34,313 bases of DNA from positions 1-34,313 of IMG/VR virus record IMGVR_UViG_3300031787_000469. One strand, 5' to 3'. Every line of letters begins with the position of its first letter. The first letter of the stretch is position 1. Below the pieces are notes generated by a model. It had not been told where the DNA came from and made no database searches. It worked only from the letters and a program-made list of their open reading frames with translations. The stretch is from a virus. The position numbers were made by a program, and so were the translations under genes. Of the stretch, positions 6,272 to 12,815 are shown piece by piece.

Positions 6272-6472
6272 TTAGCACCTTTGAATCACATCCTTTCGGA
6301 GTTCTAAAAGCAATCGGTCTTCTACTCTTTGGTGGACTACATCGTCGTTTTTAACGATGTCCATTAGTTCCCACGCGGCGTCACAACTTATAGTCACAGG
6401 ATATGATTTGAGTTGTGGCGTTGAAACAGAAAGAAGTGGAACCCATGCTAAAAGCAAAAGTGCTTTAGTCAT
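6272..6472 (-). CDS. small exported or lipid-anchored-like hypothetical protein
   Basis: A 66-residue product with a signal-like N-terminus (MTKALLLLAWVPLLSVS), then a short domain with two cysteines (ISCDAAW near 28-34 and the terminal RC). The two cysteines could form a disulfide in the periplasm. It has no Shine-Dalgarno sequence: the leader reads CCTCCTAACGTTCATCCT. A TATAAT at 6493-6498 would give a very short leader. Two promoters in tandem and an inverted repeat precede it, so it is probably transcribed early and may be regulated. Function is unknown. Confidence 0.65.
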   Translation of the reverse strand: MTKALLLLAWVPLLSVSTPQLKSYPVTISCDAAWELMDIVKNDDVVHQRVEDRLLLELRKDVIQRC

Positions 6473-6514
6473 AGGATGAACGTTAGGAGGTTATTATACT
6501 CCTATTCATCCTAT
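6471..6514. repeat. interrupted inverted repeat spanning a promoter (operator-like)
   Basis: ATAGGATGAA (6471-6480) is perfectly inverted as TTCATCCTAT (6505-6514), and an inner pair AGGAG (6485-6489) / CTCCT (6499-6503) adds five more. The TATAAT box at 6493-6498 sits in the centre, and one outer arm covers the start codon. As DNA it could bind a dimeric repressor. As RNA only the promoter-distal arm would be transcribed from this promoter, so an RNA hairpin would need read-through from the promoter at 6567. Confidence 0.7.
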
Positions 6515-6522
6515 ATAGGCAA
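6493..6522 (-). promoter_or_regulatory. sigma70-type promoter inside the inverted repeat
   Basis: TATAAT at 6493-6498 with TTGCCT at 6517-6522 and 18 bases between them. The -10 is perfect and the -35 has four of six matches. It reads toward the small exported protein gene. Confidence 0.6.
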
Positions 6523-6566
6523 CCTTTGTGTGAAAACTGTAACAATAAATACGAAACTGTATCTAT

Positions 6567-6596
6567 ATTATACTAAAAAGCGTGAAGATTTGTGAA
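6567..6596 (-). promoter_or_regulatory. sigma70-type promoter
   Basis: TTCACA (6591-6596), 18 bases, then TATAAT (6567-6572), 11 of 12 consensus matches. It overlaps the terminator of the preceding unit, so transcription appears to stop and restart here. Confidence 0.65.
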
Positions 6597-6607
6597 AACC
6601 CTCACGC
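6575..6607 (-). terminator. probable intrinsic terminator
   Basis: On the minus strand GCGTGA (from 6607) pairs with TCACGC (ending 6580) across a long loop and is followed by TTTTT (6579 to 6575). It lies about 40 bases past the stop of the gene at 6648. The stem is short for its loop, so strength is uncertain. Confidence 0.55.
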
Positions 6608-6647
6608 GAGAAAAATTTGCCGGGAAAATTTCCGCCGATATGGGGAA

Positions 6648-6908
6648 TCACTTTCGCTTTTTGGTTTTGGGTGTTTGATATCCCCATGACTTTGGATTGA
6701 CTGTGCCTTCTGTCCAACCCATGCTTCTTACATCACGATACTTGTCCCAATAGTGATCAAAGATGTCAGAACGAAGACCTTGTACTATATCAAACTTCTC
6801 ACCTTCACTGTCACCATAACTGATTAGATAAGAATCTCGTGGGAGACTCTTATCTTCGGCAAAGGATGGGTCACAGTTTGTATGAATAATGTTGATGCCC
6901 TTTCCCAT
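6648..6908 (-). CDS. conserved T4-like cyanophage protein of unknown function
   Basis: I start at ATG 6908, one base after the stop of the DUF6433-type gene, instead of the upstream start at 6986 that overlaps it. The 86-residue product (MGKGINIIHTNCDPSFAEDK..., LPRDSYLISY, FDHYWDKYRDV, GTVNPKSWGYQTPK) has the distinctive order Asn-Ile-x-His-Thr, Ser-Tyr-Leu, Asp-His-Tyr-Trp-Asp and Gly-Thr-Val-Asn-Pro-Lys. I recall this from many T4-like cyano- and pelagiphages. No catalytic motif is evident. It is paired with the DUF6433 gene and followed by a terminator. Confidence 0.82.
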   Translation of the reverse strand: MGKGINIIHTNCDPSFAEDKSLPRDSYLISYGDSEGEKFDIVQGLRSDIFDHYWDKYRDVRSMGWTEGTVNPKSWGYQTPKTKKRK

Positions 6909-6909
6909 A

Positions 6910-7521
6910 TCAAGAACGATTCCCCCACTGAATATCGGGATATGCTTGAGAGACAATCTCTTTAGTGATCTTATACTTCTCACCAAGTTTCTTGTCCTTA
7001 CAGAGACTGACGATTTCTGCTTCTAGTGGATGAAGACCCTCCAGAATGTTGATGAACATCGTTTCTCTACGAATACCATTCAGAGAATCATTACCACCCT
7101 TTACGAAGTGGTAAAAGTTTACATACTCTCTGCGAATTGTAGTGTGTCCCTGCTTATCAGTGGATCCAAGAGAGAATGATCCTGTCTCGTGCATCTTACG
7201 AACTTCTTCGGTGATCTTCGTAGAAAGAGATCCACTATAAGAAGTTTGTTCGGAGTATCCAGAATAAGGAACTGGACCATCAGGAAGCATACTTACAATA
7301 CTCTCATCAAAGTTCCATACAAAAACAGACTTTAGTGAGATGTGCTCATACTTCTGAAGTACTTCTACTTTTTTGGCATTTGATTTTTGCCTTGATGCCA
7401 GATCTAAAATTTCAAAGACGAATGGATTATTAGGAAGATCCAGTGATGGAGCAACCTTAATTGTTTGTGTTGCCGTCTTATTCGTCGTCGTCTTCTTCGG
7501 TGCTGTTGTCTTCGTAGTCAT
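6910..7521 (-). CDS. DUF6433-like conserved phage protein
   Basis: The start is the ATG at 7521 (MTTKTTAPKKTTTNK); an in-frame TTG at 7533 is possible. The 203-residue protein has a low-complexity Thr/Lys N-terminus, then PFVFEILDLASRQKSNAKKV, VFVWNFDESIVSMLPDGPVP, FYHFVKGGNDSLNGIRRETM and INILEGLHPLEAEIVSLCKDKKLGEKY. This block order matches the DUF6433 family of marine T4-like phages. It is presumably virion or assembly associated in such phages, but no function is established to my knowledge. It overlaps the end of the membrane protein gene by 44 bases in another frame and precedes the next gene by one base. Confidence 0.85.
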   Translation of the reverse strand: MTTKTTAPKKTTTNKTATQTIKVAPSLDLPNNPFVFEILDLASRQKSNAKKVEVLQKYEHISLKSVFVWNFDESIVSMLPDGPVPYSGYSEQTSYSGSLSTKITEEVRKMHETGSFSLGSTDKQGHTTIRREYVNFYHFVKGGNDSLNGIRRETMFINILEGLHPLEAEIVSLCKDKKLGEKYKITKEIVSQAYPDIQWGNRS

Positions 7522-7714
7522 GATAGTTTTCAAAGTTAAATGCGATCACCTCATCCGGTATCAGGTTACCCTGATTGTCAAACATTTCGGGGTGAGGTCT
7601 TGGAATCTCCCGATAGTTCATCATATATTCTCTTGCCACCCAACCTGCCATTACTCCCACTATAAGAAACAAAACGGTTAGAAAGGAACCGAAAACTAAA
7701 CTAACTGCGAGCAT
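7478..7714 (-). CDS. small membrane protein with acidic tail
   Basis: A 78-residue protein with one transmembrane helix at residues 2-27 (AVSLVFGSFLTVLFLIVGVM), the segment VAREYMMNYREIP, a HPEMFDNQGNLIPDEVI motif and an acidic C-terminus (STEEDDDE). The layout is familiar from T4-like cyanophages, where it sits beside the DUF6433 gene. The C-terminal 44 bases overlap that gene. The cytoplasmic acidic tail might contact a partner protein, but its function is unknown. Confidence 0.8.
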   Translation of the reverse strand: MLAVSLVFGSFLTVLFLIVGVMAGWVAREYMMNYREIPRPHPEMFDNQGNLIPDEVIAFNFENYHDYEDNSTEEDDDE

Positions 7715-7952
7715 TTCTTTTACCTCGGGAAACTACTTTTCTTTTCCTGGACTTAAAGGAAAATTCAAAATAGATGGTTACTTCCCGATTCAGAAAGCAA
7801 ACCATCTTCTCAAAGATGATGTGGAACGGTTGAGTCTGCTTTCTTTTTCCTCCATTAAGTATAAGTTCAACGCCACGATTAAAGTGGTCTTCTGGTTTAT
7901 TTATGTTAGGACTTGATGACTTGTTGTTCCTTGAGGAATTGGATTGTGTCAA
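7701..7952 (-). CDS. conserved small cyanophage protein (probable TTG start)
   Basis: The recognisable core is NKPEDHFNRGVELILNGGKR, then QPFHIIFEKMVCFLNREV and a basic end (SRKRKVVSRGKRNARS), a layout I recall from other cyanophages. The frame has no ATG before residue 50. The best start is TTG at 7952, preceded five bases upstream by GGAGG, giving 83 residues and a 47-base overlap with glutaredoxin. An ATA codon sits exactly where related proteins seem to begin (before NKPEDHF), so the usual start may have been lost. Function is unknown; the basic tail could bind nucleic acid. Confidence 0.65.
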   Translation of the reverse strand: MTQSNSSRNNKSSSPNINKPEDHFNRGVELILNGGKRKQTQPFHIIFEKMVCFLNREVTIYFEFSFKSRKRKVVSRGKRNARS

Positions 7953-8148
7953 CTGACCCTCCTAATTTTTTATCATCACAAATTACCTGAGGAAAAGTTG
8001 ATCCTTCTCCAAACTCGGCATAGAACTCATCTTTGGTAAAGTCCGTACCAAGAGTATACACTACAAAGTTACTGCCTGTCAACTCTAATACTTGTTTGAC
8101 TTTACTACAGTAAGGACAATCATCTTTTGAATAAACTGCGAAATTCAT
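7906..8148 (-). CDS. nrdC: glutaredoxin
   Basis: An 80-residue thioredoxin-fold protein with active site C11-P-Y-C14 (DDCPYCSKV), a TFPQV cis-proline segment near residue 51 and the GG-x-D pattern (KLGGSVDTIQF) that binds glutathione. It would reduce ribonucleotide reductase or other disulfides. T4-like phages name such genes nrdC or grx. The gene is preceded by an AT-rich stretch containing TATAAT close to the ATG, but I see no good -35, so no promoter is annotated. Confidence 0.93.
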   Translation of the reverse strand: MNFAVYSKDDCPYCSKVKQVLELTGSNFVVYTLGTDFTKDEFYAEFGEGSTFPQVICDDKKLGGSVDTIQFLKEQQVIKS

Positions 8149-8169
8149 AATTGGTTATAAAATTATATA

Positions 8170-8703
8170 CTATTTAACATCCATATCCCAGGAAGTAATC
8201 ATACGAAGTTTGTTTGTTTTCATGGCATCAGCATAATGTATCGTTGAACTTGGCCAAATATACATTACACCTTCTTTGGGATTTGGAATAGAAGCAAGTT
8301 GAGTTGTATCATTTACTGGATCATTCCATGGTCCAATAAACTTAGTCGGTTCATGGACTTTATCATTATATTCGAGGTAAAGTAGTCCAGTATATCCAAT
8401 CGAACGATGGTTATGTGGGCAATGATTTTCGTTCCTTTTTGTATATTTTAAGGTCCAGATATCAGTTACTCTTAAGTATTTAAGTTCTGCTTCTGTCTTA
8501 AACTGTTCTAGTTCCTCTGCAAAAATATTTTCAAAATCAAGGGCATATCTATTCTTTTTAGAATGGCGATCTGTTTGAAAAGTATTTGCTCCGTAATAAT
8601 CAAATTTGTTTTGATTTATCCTAGACAATAGTGCTTTCTTTTTACGATCCCATTCATTGACTTCATAAGAAAAAAGAGGAACATAAAATAGAATATTAAT
8701 CAT
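8170..8703 (-). CDS. putative 2OG-Fe(II) oxygenase
   Basis: A 177-residue protein whose second half fits a double-stranded beta-helix oxygenase: PHNHRSIGYTGLLYLEYND with His97 and His99, then a sheet ending GVMYIWPSSTIHYADAM with His156 and, ten residues on, Arg167 (LRMITSW). The distal His-x10-Arg pair is typical for metal and 2-oxoglutarate binding. The usual HxD is replaced by HNH, so metal ligation may differ. Its ATG overlaps the stop of the next oxygenase as ATGA. The substrate is unknown. Confidence 0.7.
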   Translation of the reverse strand: MINILFYVPLFSYEVNEWDRKKKALLSRINQNKFDYYGANTFQTDRHSKKNRYALDFENIFAEELEQFKTEAELKYLRVTDIWTLKYTKRNENHCPHNHRSIGYTGLLYLEYNDKVHEPTKFIGPWNDPVNDTTQLASIPNPKEGVMYIWPSSTIHYADAMKTNKLRMITSWDMDVK

Positions 8704-9410
8704 CTGTCATTAGCATGATGAACAAATGGTCCTTGTGCGTTTACATAGTGTAGGAAGATTTGGTGATGATAGGTATCATCTTCTTTCTTACGGAATGTGC
8801 GCCACAGGTTTTCCAATTTACTATACTTGGATTCTAGTGGGTCACGCCAGTGCTCACGCTCGCATCCTTTATAAACAGCAGCATCACCATTCTTCATTAG
8901 AACATAAGACTCACTACCATCAGGACGCTCAAACCAAATTGGCCAAGGATTGGAAGAGTTAGTGCTAATTTGAAGAGTCACACTGACTTCACACGCAGGG
9001 CGATCACTATGACGCCTTAGTTGCTGACCAACATAATAGAAGCGGTCATAGAAGTAGGTAGGAAGCAAATCAATACCAAGACGCTTCTCTACTTCCTTAC
9101 GAACAAGATAGTGAAGTTCCTTATACATTGGAACATTATATCGTGCTAGTGAACCATTCACCTGCTTTTCATCTGGGACATAAGTAAATTTATCCTTACG
9201 GACATAATTCATTTGCCCCGTGATACGATTACCATTCTCGTCAAGTGGAGGAGCACAGTAAAGATTTTCTGGGTCGGCAATGAGTCCTGGCATGAAAAGA
9301 TATCCATTCTTCTCGAAAGACTCATTCTTCGTCATATTGGTGGTGGTTGGAATAGCACAACGCTGATACCCATCTTCATAGACACCACCAGTTGATACAT
9401 ACTCTTTCAT
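8700..9410 (-). CDS. 2OG-Fe(II) oxygenase-like protein
   Basis: I start at ATG 9410 (MKEYVSTGG), whose A is shared with the preceding TGA and which has GAGG upstream; the frame extends further but would overlap. The 236-residue product carries YDRFYYVGQQLRRHSDRP with H134-x-D136, then GDAAVYKGCEREHW with H187, and a Tyr-His-His C-terminal region. This is the layout of the phage and algal type of 2OG oxygenase that carries a GDxxxYxGxxxxHxR motif. It probably hydroxylates a protein or small molecule. It is the middle gene of three overlapping oxygenase genes (10027 to 8170). Confidence 0.8.
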   Translation of the reverse strand: MKEYVSTGGVYEDGYQRCAIPTTTNMTKNESFEKNGYLFMPGLIADPENLYCAPPLDENGNRITGQMNYVRKDKFTYVPDEKQVNGSLARYNVPMYKELHYLVRKEVEKRLGIDLLPTYFYDRFYYVGQQLRRHSDRPACEVSVTLQISTNSSNPWPIWFERPDGSESYVLMKNGDAAVYKGCEREHWRDPLESKYSKLENLWRTFRKKEDDTYHHQIFLHYVNAQGPFVHHANDR

Positions 9411-10027
9411 CACTTCCACCTCGGGCCAACCACCCAACCTACAAGACTCTTACGCAAACCAGACTTGACCTTACGAACACGGTGCTTGGTGCGTGAGTCA
9501 AATACCATCAGAGTTCCACGCTGCTTCGGAGCAAAGTAAGTCTCACCACCATTATCAAGGAACTGAACTTCGCCACCAGTATAGTCACTGGGGTCAGAGA
9601 GTTGAAGAGCAAAGGACAACTTCCTTACATACTCGCCATTCAAAGTCACTTGGTCTTGACTCATGTTTGTTCCCGAACCAGGAACCAGTTGTGGTTTGTA
9701 AAAGGTATCAATATCTGCGTCCTGGTGCCAATTATAAAACTGCCCTTCACCATATTGGGTATATTGAATACTTCCACCATCAATATCGGTCAGATCGTAG
9801 CAGAAGTTCTCACGGTTTACTTTATCAATATAATACCACAACCAACCACCAATCCAATGTGAAGTAGGAATCCAAGCATTCTTACTATTGCGGATAACCT
9901 TATCCACTTGCGCTCCCATGATCTGGGAGTCTGCCGCAATAGAGTCGAATGTTTGAAGGTCTTTTTCTACAATTTCTACGATTTCAGTTGGCAAGTTAGT
10001 CATGTGCCAACAGGTTAAAAATGCCAT
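9410..10027 (-). CDS. PKHD-type (PiuC-like) 2OG-Fe(II) oxygenase
   Basis: A 205-residue protein starting MAFLTCWHMTN. Catalytic residues are visible: FYNWHQDADID with H101-x-D103, GGEVQFLDNG, and KHRVRKVKSGLRKSLVGW with H182 and R192. These match the PiuC/PKHD hydroxylase family, common in cyanophages and often linked to iron uptake in bacteria, though the phage substrate is unknown. I reject the upstream Met at 10120 because the promoter and leader lie there. A perfect sigma70 promoter precedes it. A diverged copy of this promoter and of codons 1-44 recurs at 26144-26334. Confidence 0.9.
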   Translation of the reverse strand: MAFLTCWHMTNLPTEIVEIVEKDLQTFDSIAADSQIMGAQVDKVIRNSKNAWIPTSHWIGGWLWYYIDKVNRENFCYDLTDIDGGSIQYTQYGEGQFYNWHQDADIDTFYKPQLVPGSGTNMSQDQVTLNGEYVRKLSFALQLSDPSDYTGGEVQFLDNGGETYFAPKQRGTLMVFDSRTKHRVRKVKSGLRKSLVGWVVGPRWK

Positions 10028-10051
10028 AGTCGAATAATATTCCTCAGTTTG

Positions 10052-10080
10052 ATTATATATGATTGTAATAAAAATGTCAA
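10052..10080 (-). promoter_or_regulatory. perfect-consensus sigma70 promoter
   Basis: TTGACA (10075-10080), 17 bases, TATAAT (10052-10057): all 12 positions match at ideal spacing. The -35 overlaps the stop codon of the sulfotransferase-like gene. It reads into the three-oxygenase operon. The same promoter recurs at 26306-26334. Confidence 0.88.
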
Positions 10081-10787
10081 TAAAAAATTTTCTGCTGATA
10101 TTGAAGAAAGTTGCGATCAACCCACCTAATTAAATCACCAATTTCAGAAAACTGATCGCACAAACCATCATCAATAATACCAAAGGAAGGATACAATGTT
10201 TTAACCAATCCTAAATTTGGTATTTCTGTCTCGTTAATTGGTTTTTCATTTCCTATCAAACCAAAAGACTTTACATAAACATTAGATAGTTCATAGTTTT
10301 TTACTCTATCTAAATTAAAGTGATCACATACTTTATCCATAGTTTCTTTTTTATTCTTAAAAAAACTATTTGATTCTATCCACAAAACATCATCAACTTC
10401 TTTCATCCATTGAACATTATTCAACCATATAAAAGCAATTTTTTCAAGATCAGTTTTAAACTCAAATTCTTTTAAAGATGGGTGGCAGTGATCTAAATGA
10501 TGCTCATATTTTTTAGATATGATACTTCTAATATAATTTGATGATTTAATTTTAAACAGATGATGTTTTAGTTTTCTATATAAAAATACTTTTTTGCCTG
10601 ACAGTTCATTTGAAAAGGGACACCATCCACTTCCAAATTTAATTGTAACATTATCAAGTTCCAAGTCACCATTCAATAAACTAGAAGTCCACGGTGGTTC
10701 ACAATAAACAGTTGTAGAGTTGGCCAATAATGTTGCCATTAGCGTTGAACCACAGTGAGATGTGTGGTAAATTTGATTAATTTTCAT
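10077..10787 (-). CDS. sulfotransferase-like P-loop protein
   Basis: The start chosen is ATG 10787 (MKINQIYHTSHCGSTLMA), giving 236 residues. The IYHTSHCGSTLMATLLANS segment at residues 6-24 resembles the 5'-phosphosulfate loop of PAPS-dependent sulfotransferases (variant with SHCGSTL in place of PRSGSTL). A CEPPW motif follows, which is seen in the same subgroup. Later segments are helical, including VDDVLWIESNSFF. It would transfer sulfate to a glycan or protein, but the acceptor is unknown. Many Ile, Lys and Asn codons make it visibly AT-richer than the replication genes, as is its neighbour at 10777-11421, which it overlaps by 11 bases. The pair may have come in together. Confidence 0.65.
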   Translation of the reverse strand: MKINQIYHTSHCGSTLMATLLANSTTVYCEPPWTSSLLNGDLELDNVTIKFGSGWCPFSNELSGKKVFLYRKLKHHLFKIKSSNYIRSIISKKYEHHLDHCHPSLKEFEFKTDLEKIAFIWLNNVQWMKEVDDVLWIESNSFFKNKKETMDKVCDHFNLDRVKNYELSNVYVKSFGLIGNEKPINETEIPNLGLVKTLYPSFGIIDDGLCDQFSEIGDLIRWVDRNFLQYQQKIFY

Positions 10788-11421
10788 GTGCTTTTTGGTA
10801 ATCAACTCCAAAGAAATGAGATATACAATATCTACCATTTCCAGAATAATAATCTGTATCTTCTATACTTACCCACTTAACTCCATGAGTAACATATGAT
10901 GGTAACAGAATTAAACTGTTGTTCGTACATTTAAATTCATAATCTCCATACTCTGGAAAAAATAATTCACCACCCGTAAACTTTCTAGGTTCTCTATTAA
11001 AATAACTGAATGCTAAAAAGTCATGATTTATATCGGTATGGGGTGCGTAATAGTCACCATCATGATAATACCTAACTTTTGTATAACAATAATTGGTGTG
11101 TAGAATTTTTTTATGTTGAGGAAACTTATCATAAAAGATATTCAAAAACCCATGATTGAATAACTTTTGAGTAACAGTTATAATGTTGGAAATATTTTTA
11201 TCATTATAAGAAACATCCAGTTGTATTGATCTGGATTTAGTTAAAATCTCCCCAGTTTCTGGATGAACTGCTCCGTGAATGTATCCCGGATCATAAAGTT
11301 TTCCTGGTTTAGTTAAGAATACAAGTTCTTCCCAAATTAAATCTAACTCTTCGTCAGTATAAAAGTTTTCTATAGTCAAATGAGGAAATGGATCTTTAAA
11401 TATACTTATCTTCCTTTCCAT
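10777..11421 (-). CDS. 2OG-Fe(II) oxygenase
   Basis: A 214-residue protein beginning with an FPHLTIENFYTDEEL motif typical of phage prolyl-4-hydroxylase-like proteins. Metal ligands are APHTDINH with H128-x-D130 and SYVTHGVKW with H179; R197 in GRYCISHFF would bind 2-oxoglutarate. A KFTGGELFFPEYG strand lies between. It probably hydroxylates a protein or glycan precursor. It overlaps the sulfotransferase-like gene by 11 bases and shares its AT-rich composition. No promoter is evident in the short AT-rich gap to the fibre gene upstream. Confidence 0.85.
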   Translation of the reverse strand: MERKISIFKDPFPHLTIENFYTDEELDLIWEELVFLTKPGKLYDPGYIHGAVHPETGEILTKSRSIQLDVSYNDKNISNIITVTQKLFNHGFLNIFYDKFPQHKKILHTNYCYTKVRYYHDGDYYAPHTDINHDFLAFSYFNREPRKFTGGELFFPEYGDYEFKCTNNSLILLPSYVTHGVKWVSIEDTDYYSGNGRYCISHFFGVDYQKAHEN

Positions 11422-11447
11422 TATTAGTAGGCATTTTAAATATCATA

Positions 11448-11954
11448 TCAAGTATTTGATTGATTGTCAATTAAATCTGATACCCAAGATCTTTCTCCTT
11501 CAGAACCTTCAACTTGTTTCCAATCTGAAATAGATTCATCCCATTCATATTGATGAGTAGTCATTGGTTTTGGAAATGGTGGTCTCCATTTTTTTCTTTC
11601 TGGATCATACCACCACATAGGATGTGGTTGAGGTAAAATAAATTCATCAAATTCTTCACTATATGAAGAACCATCTAGAACAATACGATTGTATTCTTCA
11701 TCATAATGATATCCTGGTGGAATAAAAACCTGATGAACTTCATCATAGAAGTCTCCTATTCCAGCATACTTATACCTGAAATTTGAATTATAAGAAGTTT
11801 GAACCCACTTTGTATCTTGCCCTAGTAAATTTTTACAAAATTGAATTCCAATCTCTTCCGATTCATTTCCATTTTCATCCAAAATGTCTGAGTTATTGAC
11901 TACTGTTACTTGAAGTACAATATTATTTTCATCTAATTGAGAAAAGTGCGCCAT
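11448..11954 (-). CDS. fibre-associated protein, MAHFxxLDxNN family
   Basis: A 168-residue protein beginning MAHFSQLDENNIVLQVTVVN, with a central region of Tyr, Asp and Pro-rich strands (YAGIGDFYDEVHQVFIPP) and a Trp-rich C-terminus (MWWYDPERKKWRPPFPKP, YEWDE). It is paralogous to the gene at 14235-14699: the same MAHxxxLxxNxV start, an EEIG segment, a YAGIG/YPGIG turn, and W..P.P endings with YxWDE. Such proteins accompany tail fibres in T4-like cyanophages and may be virion components or fibre caps. It ends the long fibre region in transcription order. Confidence 0.75.
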   Translation of the reverse strand: MAHFSQLDENNIVLQVTVVNNSDILDENGNESEEIGIQFCKNLLGQDTKWVQTSYNSNFRYKYAGIGDFYDEVHQVFIPPGYHYDEEYNRIVLDGSSYSEEFDEFILPQPHPMWWYDPERKKWRPPFPKPMTTHQYEWDESISDWKQVEGSEGERSWVSDLIDNQSNT

Positions 11955-11959
11955 AAGAA

Positions 11960-12814
11960 TTAAGTTACAGAGAATGTACCGTTACCAGTAAAGTCGTGAA
12001 TAGTATAAGGAGAACCACTAACTGTTGCAGTTGTGACTGTACCACCTGTTGCTTTTTGTACTGATCCAGCATAACGAACTATTACTCTTCCAGAACCTCC
12101 TGTTCCAGTTGAACCATATCCATCAGCATTTCTAGAACCTCCACCAGTATTAGCGGCAGGTGAACGAGTTGTACTACCATCACCATTAAGACCAACTGAA
12201 GGACCAAATCCTGGTGACACCGCCGCCCCACCGCCACCAAAAGCAACAGTCAATGAAGTACCACCTCTAAAAGTTGCTAGATCATATCCAGATCCACCAT
12301 TAGCGCCATTAGAGGTTCCAGCAGTTACACCAGCACTACCTTTTCCTCCTCCGCCGCCGGCTCCCCATGTTGATCTAGGAACAAAACTGGAACCACCACC
12401 AGGATTTCCTTGCCCAGGTGTTCCTGATCCACCGGCGCCACCCGATGCTCCACCACCACCAGATCCACCCGGAATACCTGTAAACGGAGTAAGGTTGTCG
12501 GAGGCGCTACCATATCCACCACCAGCAGCATTAGTAGCTCCAGTAAATAAAGTTGCAGTTCCATTAGTATTTCCACCTCCACCACCACCAATTGTGACTG
12601 TCCTACTTGTCCCTGGATCTAATGCTGCTGAGTAAATATACAATCCACCAGCGCCTCCCCCGCCGCCGCCGGCCACGAAGTAGGTATCATCTGTTGACGG
12701 GGGCGTGATTAATCCAATCCTACTTGTAGTTCCACCACCACCACCCATCATAAGAACTTCAACACTCAATGGTGCTGAACCACTCGTCATAAAAAATGAT
12801 TGAATAATAGACAT
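11960..12814 (-). CDS. glycine-rich tail fibre protein
   Basis: A 284-residue protein: a short N-terminus (MSIIQSFFMTSGSAPLSVEV), then a long glycine-rich region from about residue 24 to 235 (runs such as GGGGGGAGG), a VIVRYAG strand, and a final GGTVTTATVSGSPYTIHDF segment. Glycine-rich domains like this can form polyglycine-II bundles at adhesin tips. Its last segment resembles the strand pair that begins the glycine-rich domain of the gene at 15100-16512. Its first residues resemble the continuation of that pair, so the domain looks circularly shifted. It follows the collagen-like fibre by one base and may be its separate tip. Confidence 0.8.
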   Translation of the reverse strand: MSIIQSFFMTSGSAPLSVEVLMMGGGGGTTSRIGLITPPSTDDTYFVAGGGGGGAGGLYIYSAALDPGTSRTVTIGGGGGGNTNGTATLFTGATNAAGGGYGSASDNLTPFTGIPGGSGGGGASGGAGGSGTPGQGNPGGGSSFVPRSTWGAGGGGGKGSAGVTAGTSNGANGGSGYDLATFRGGTSLTVAFGGGGAAVSPGFGPSVGLNGDGSTTRSPAANTGGGSRNADGYGSTGTGGSGRVIVRYAGSVQKATGGTVTTATVSGSPYTIHDFTGNGTFSVT

Positions 12815-12815
12815 A

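Noticed and set aside
12325-12591. Alternative minus-strand frame of 88 codons
   Set aside because: It overlaps the glycine-rich fibre gene entirely in another frame and is made of valine and leucine runs from the GGT/GGA repeats.
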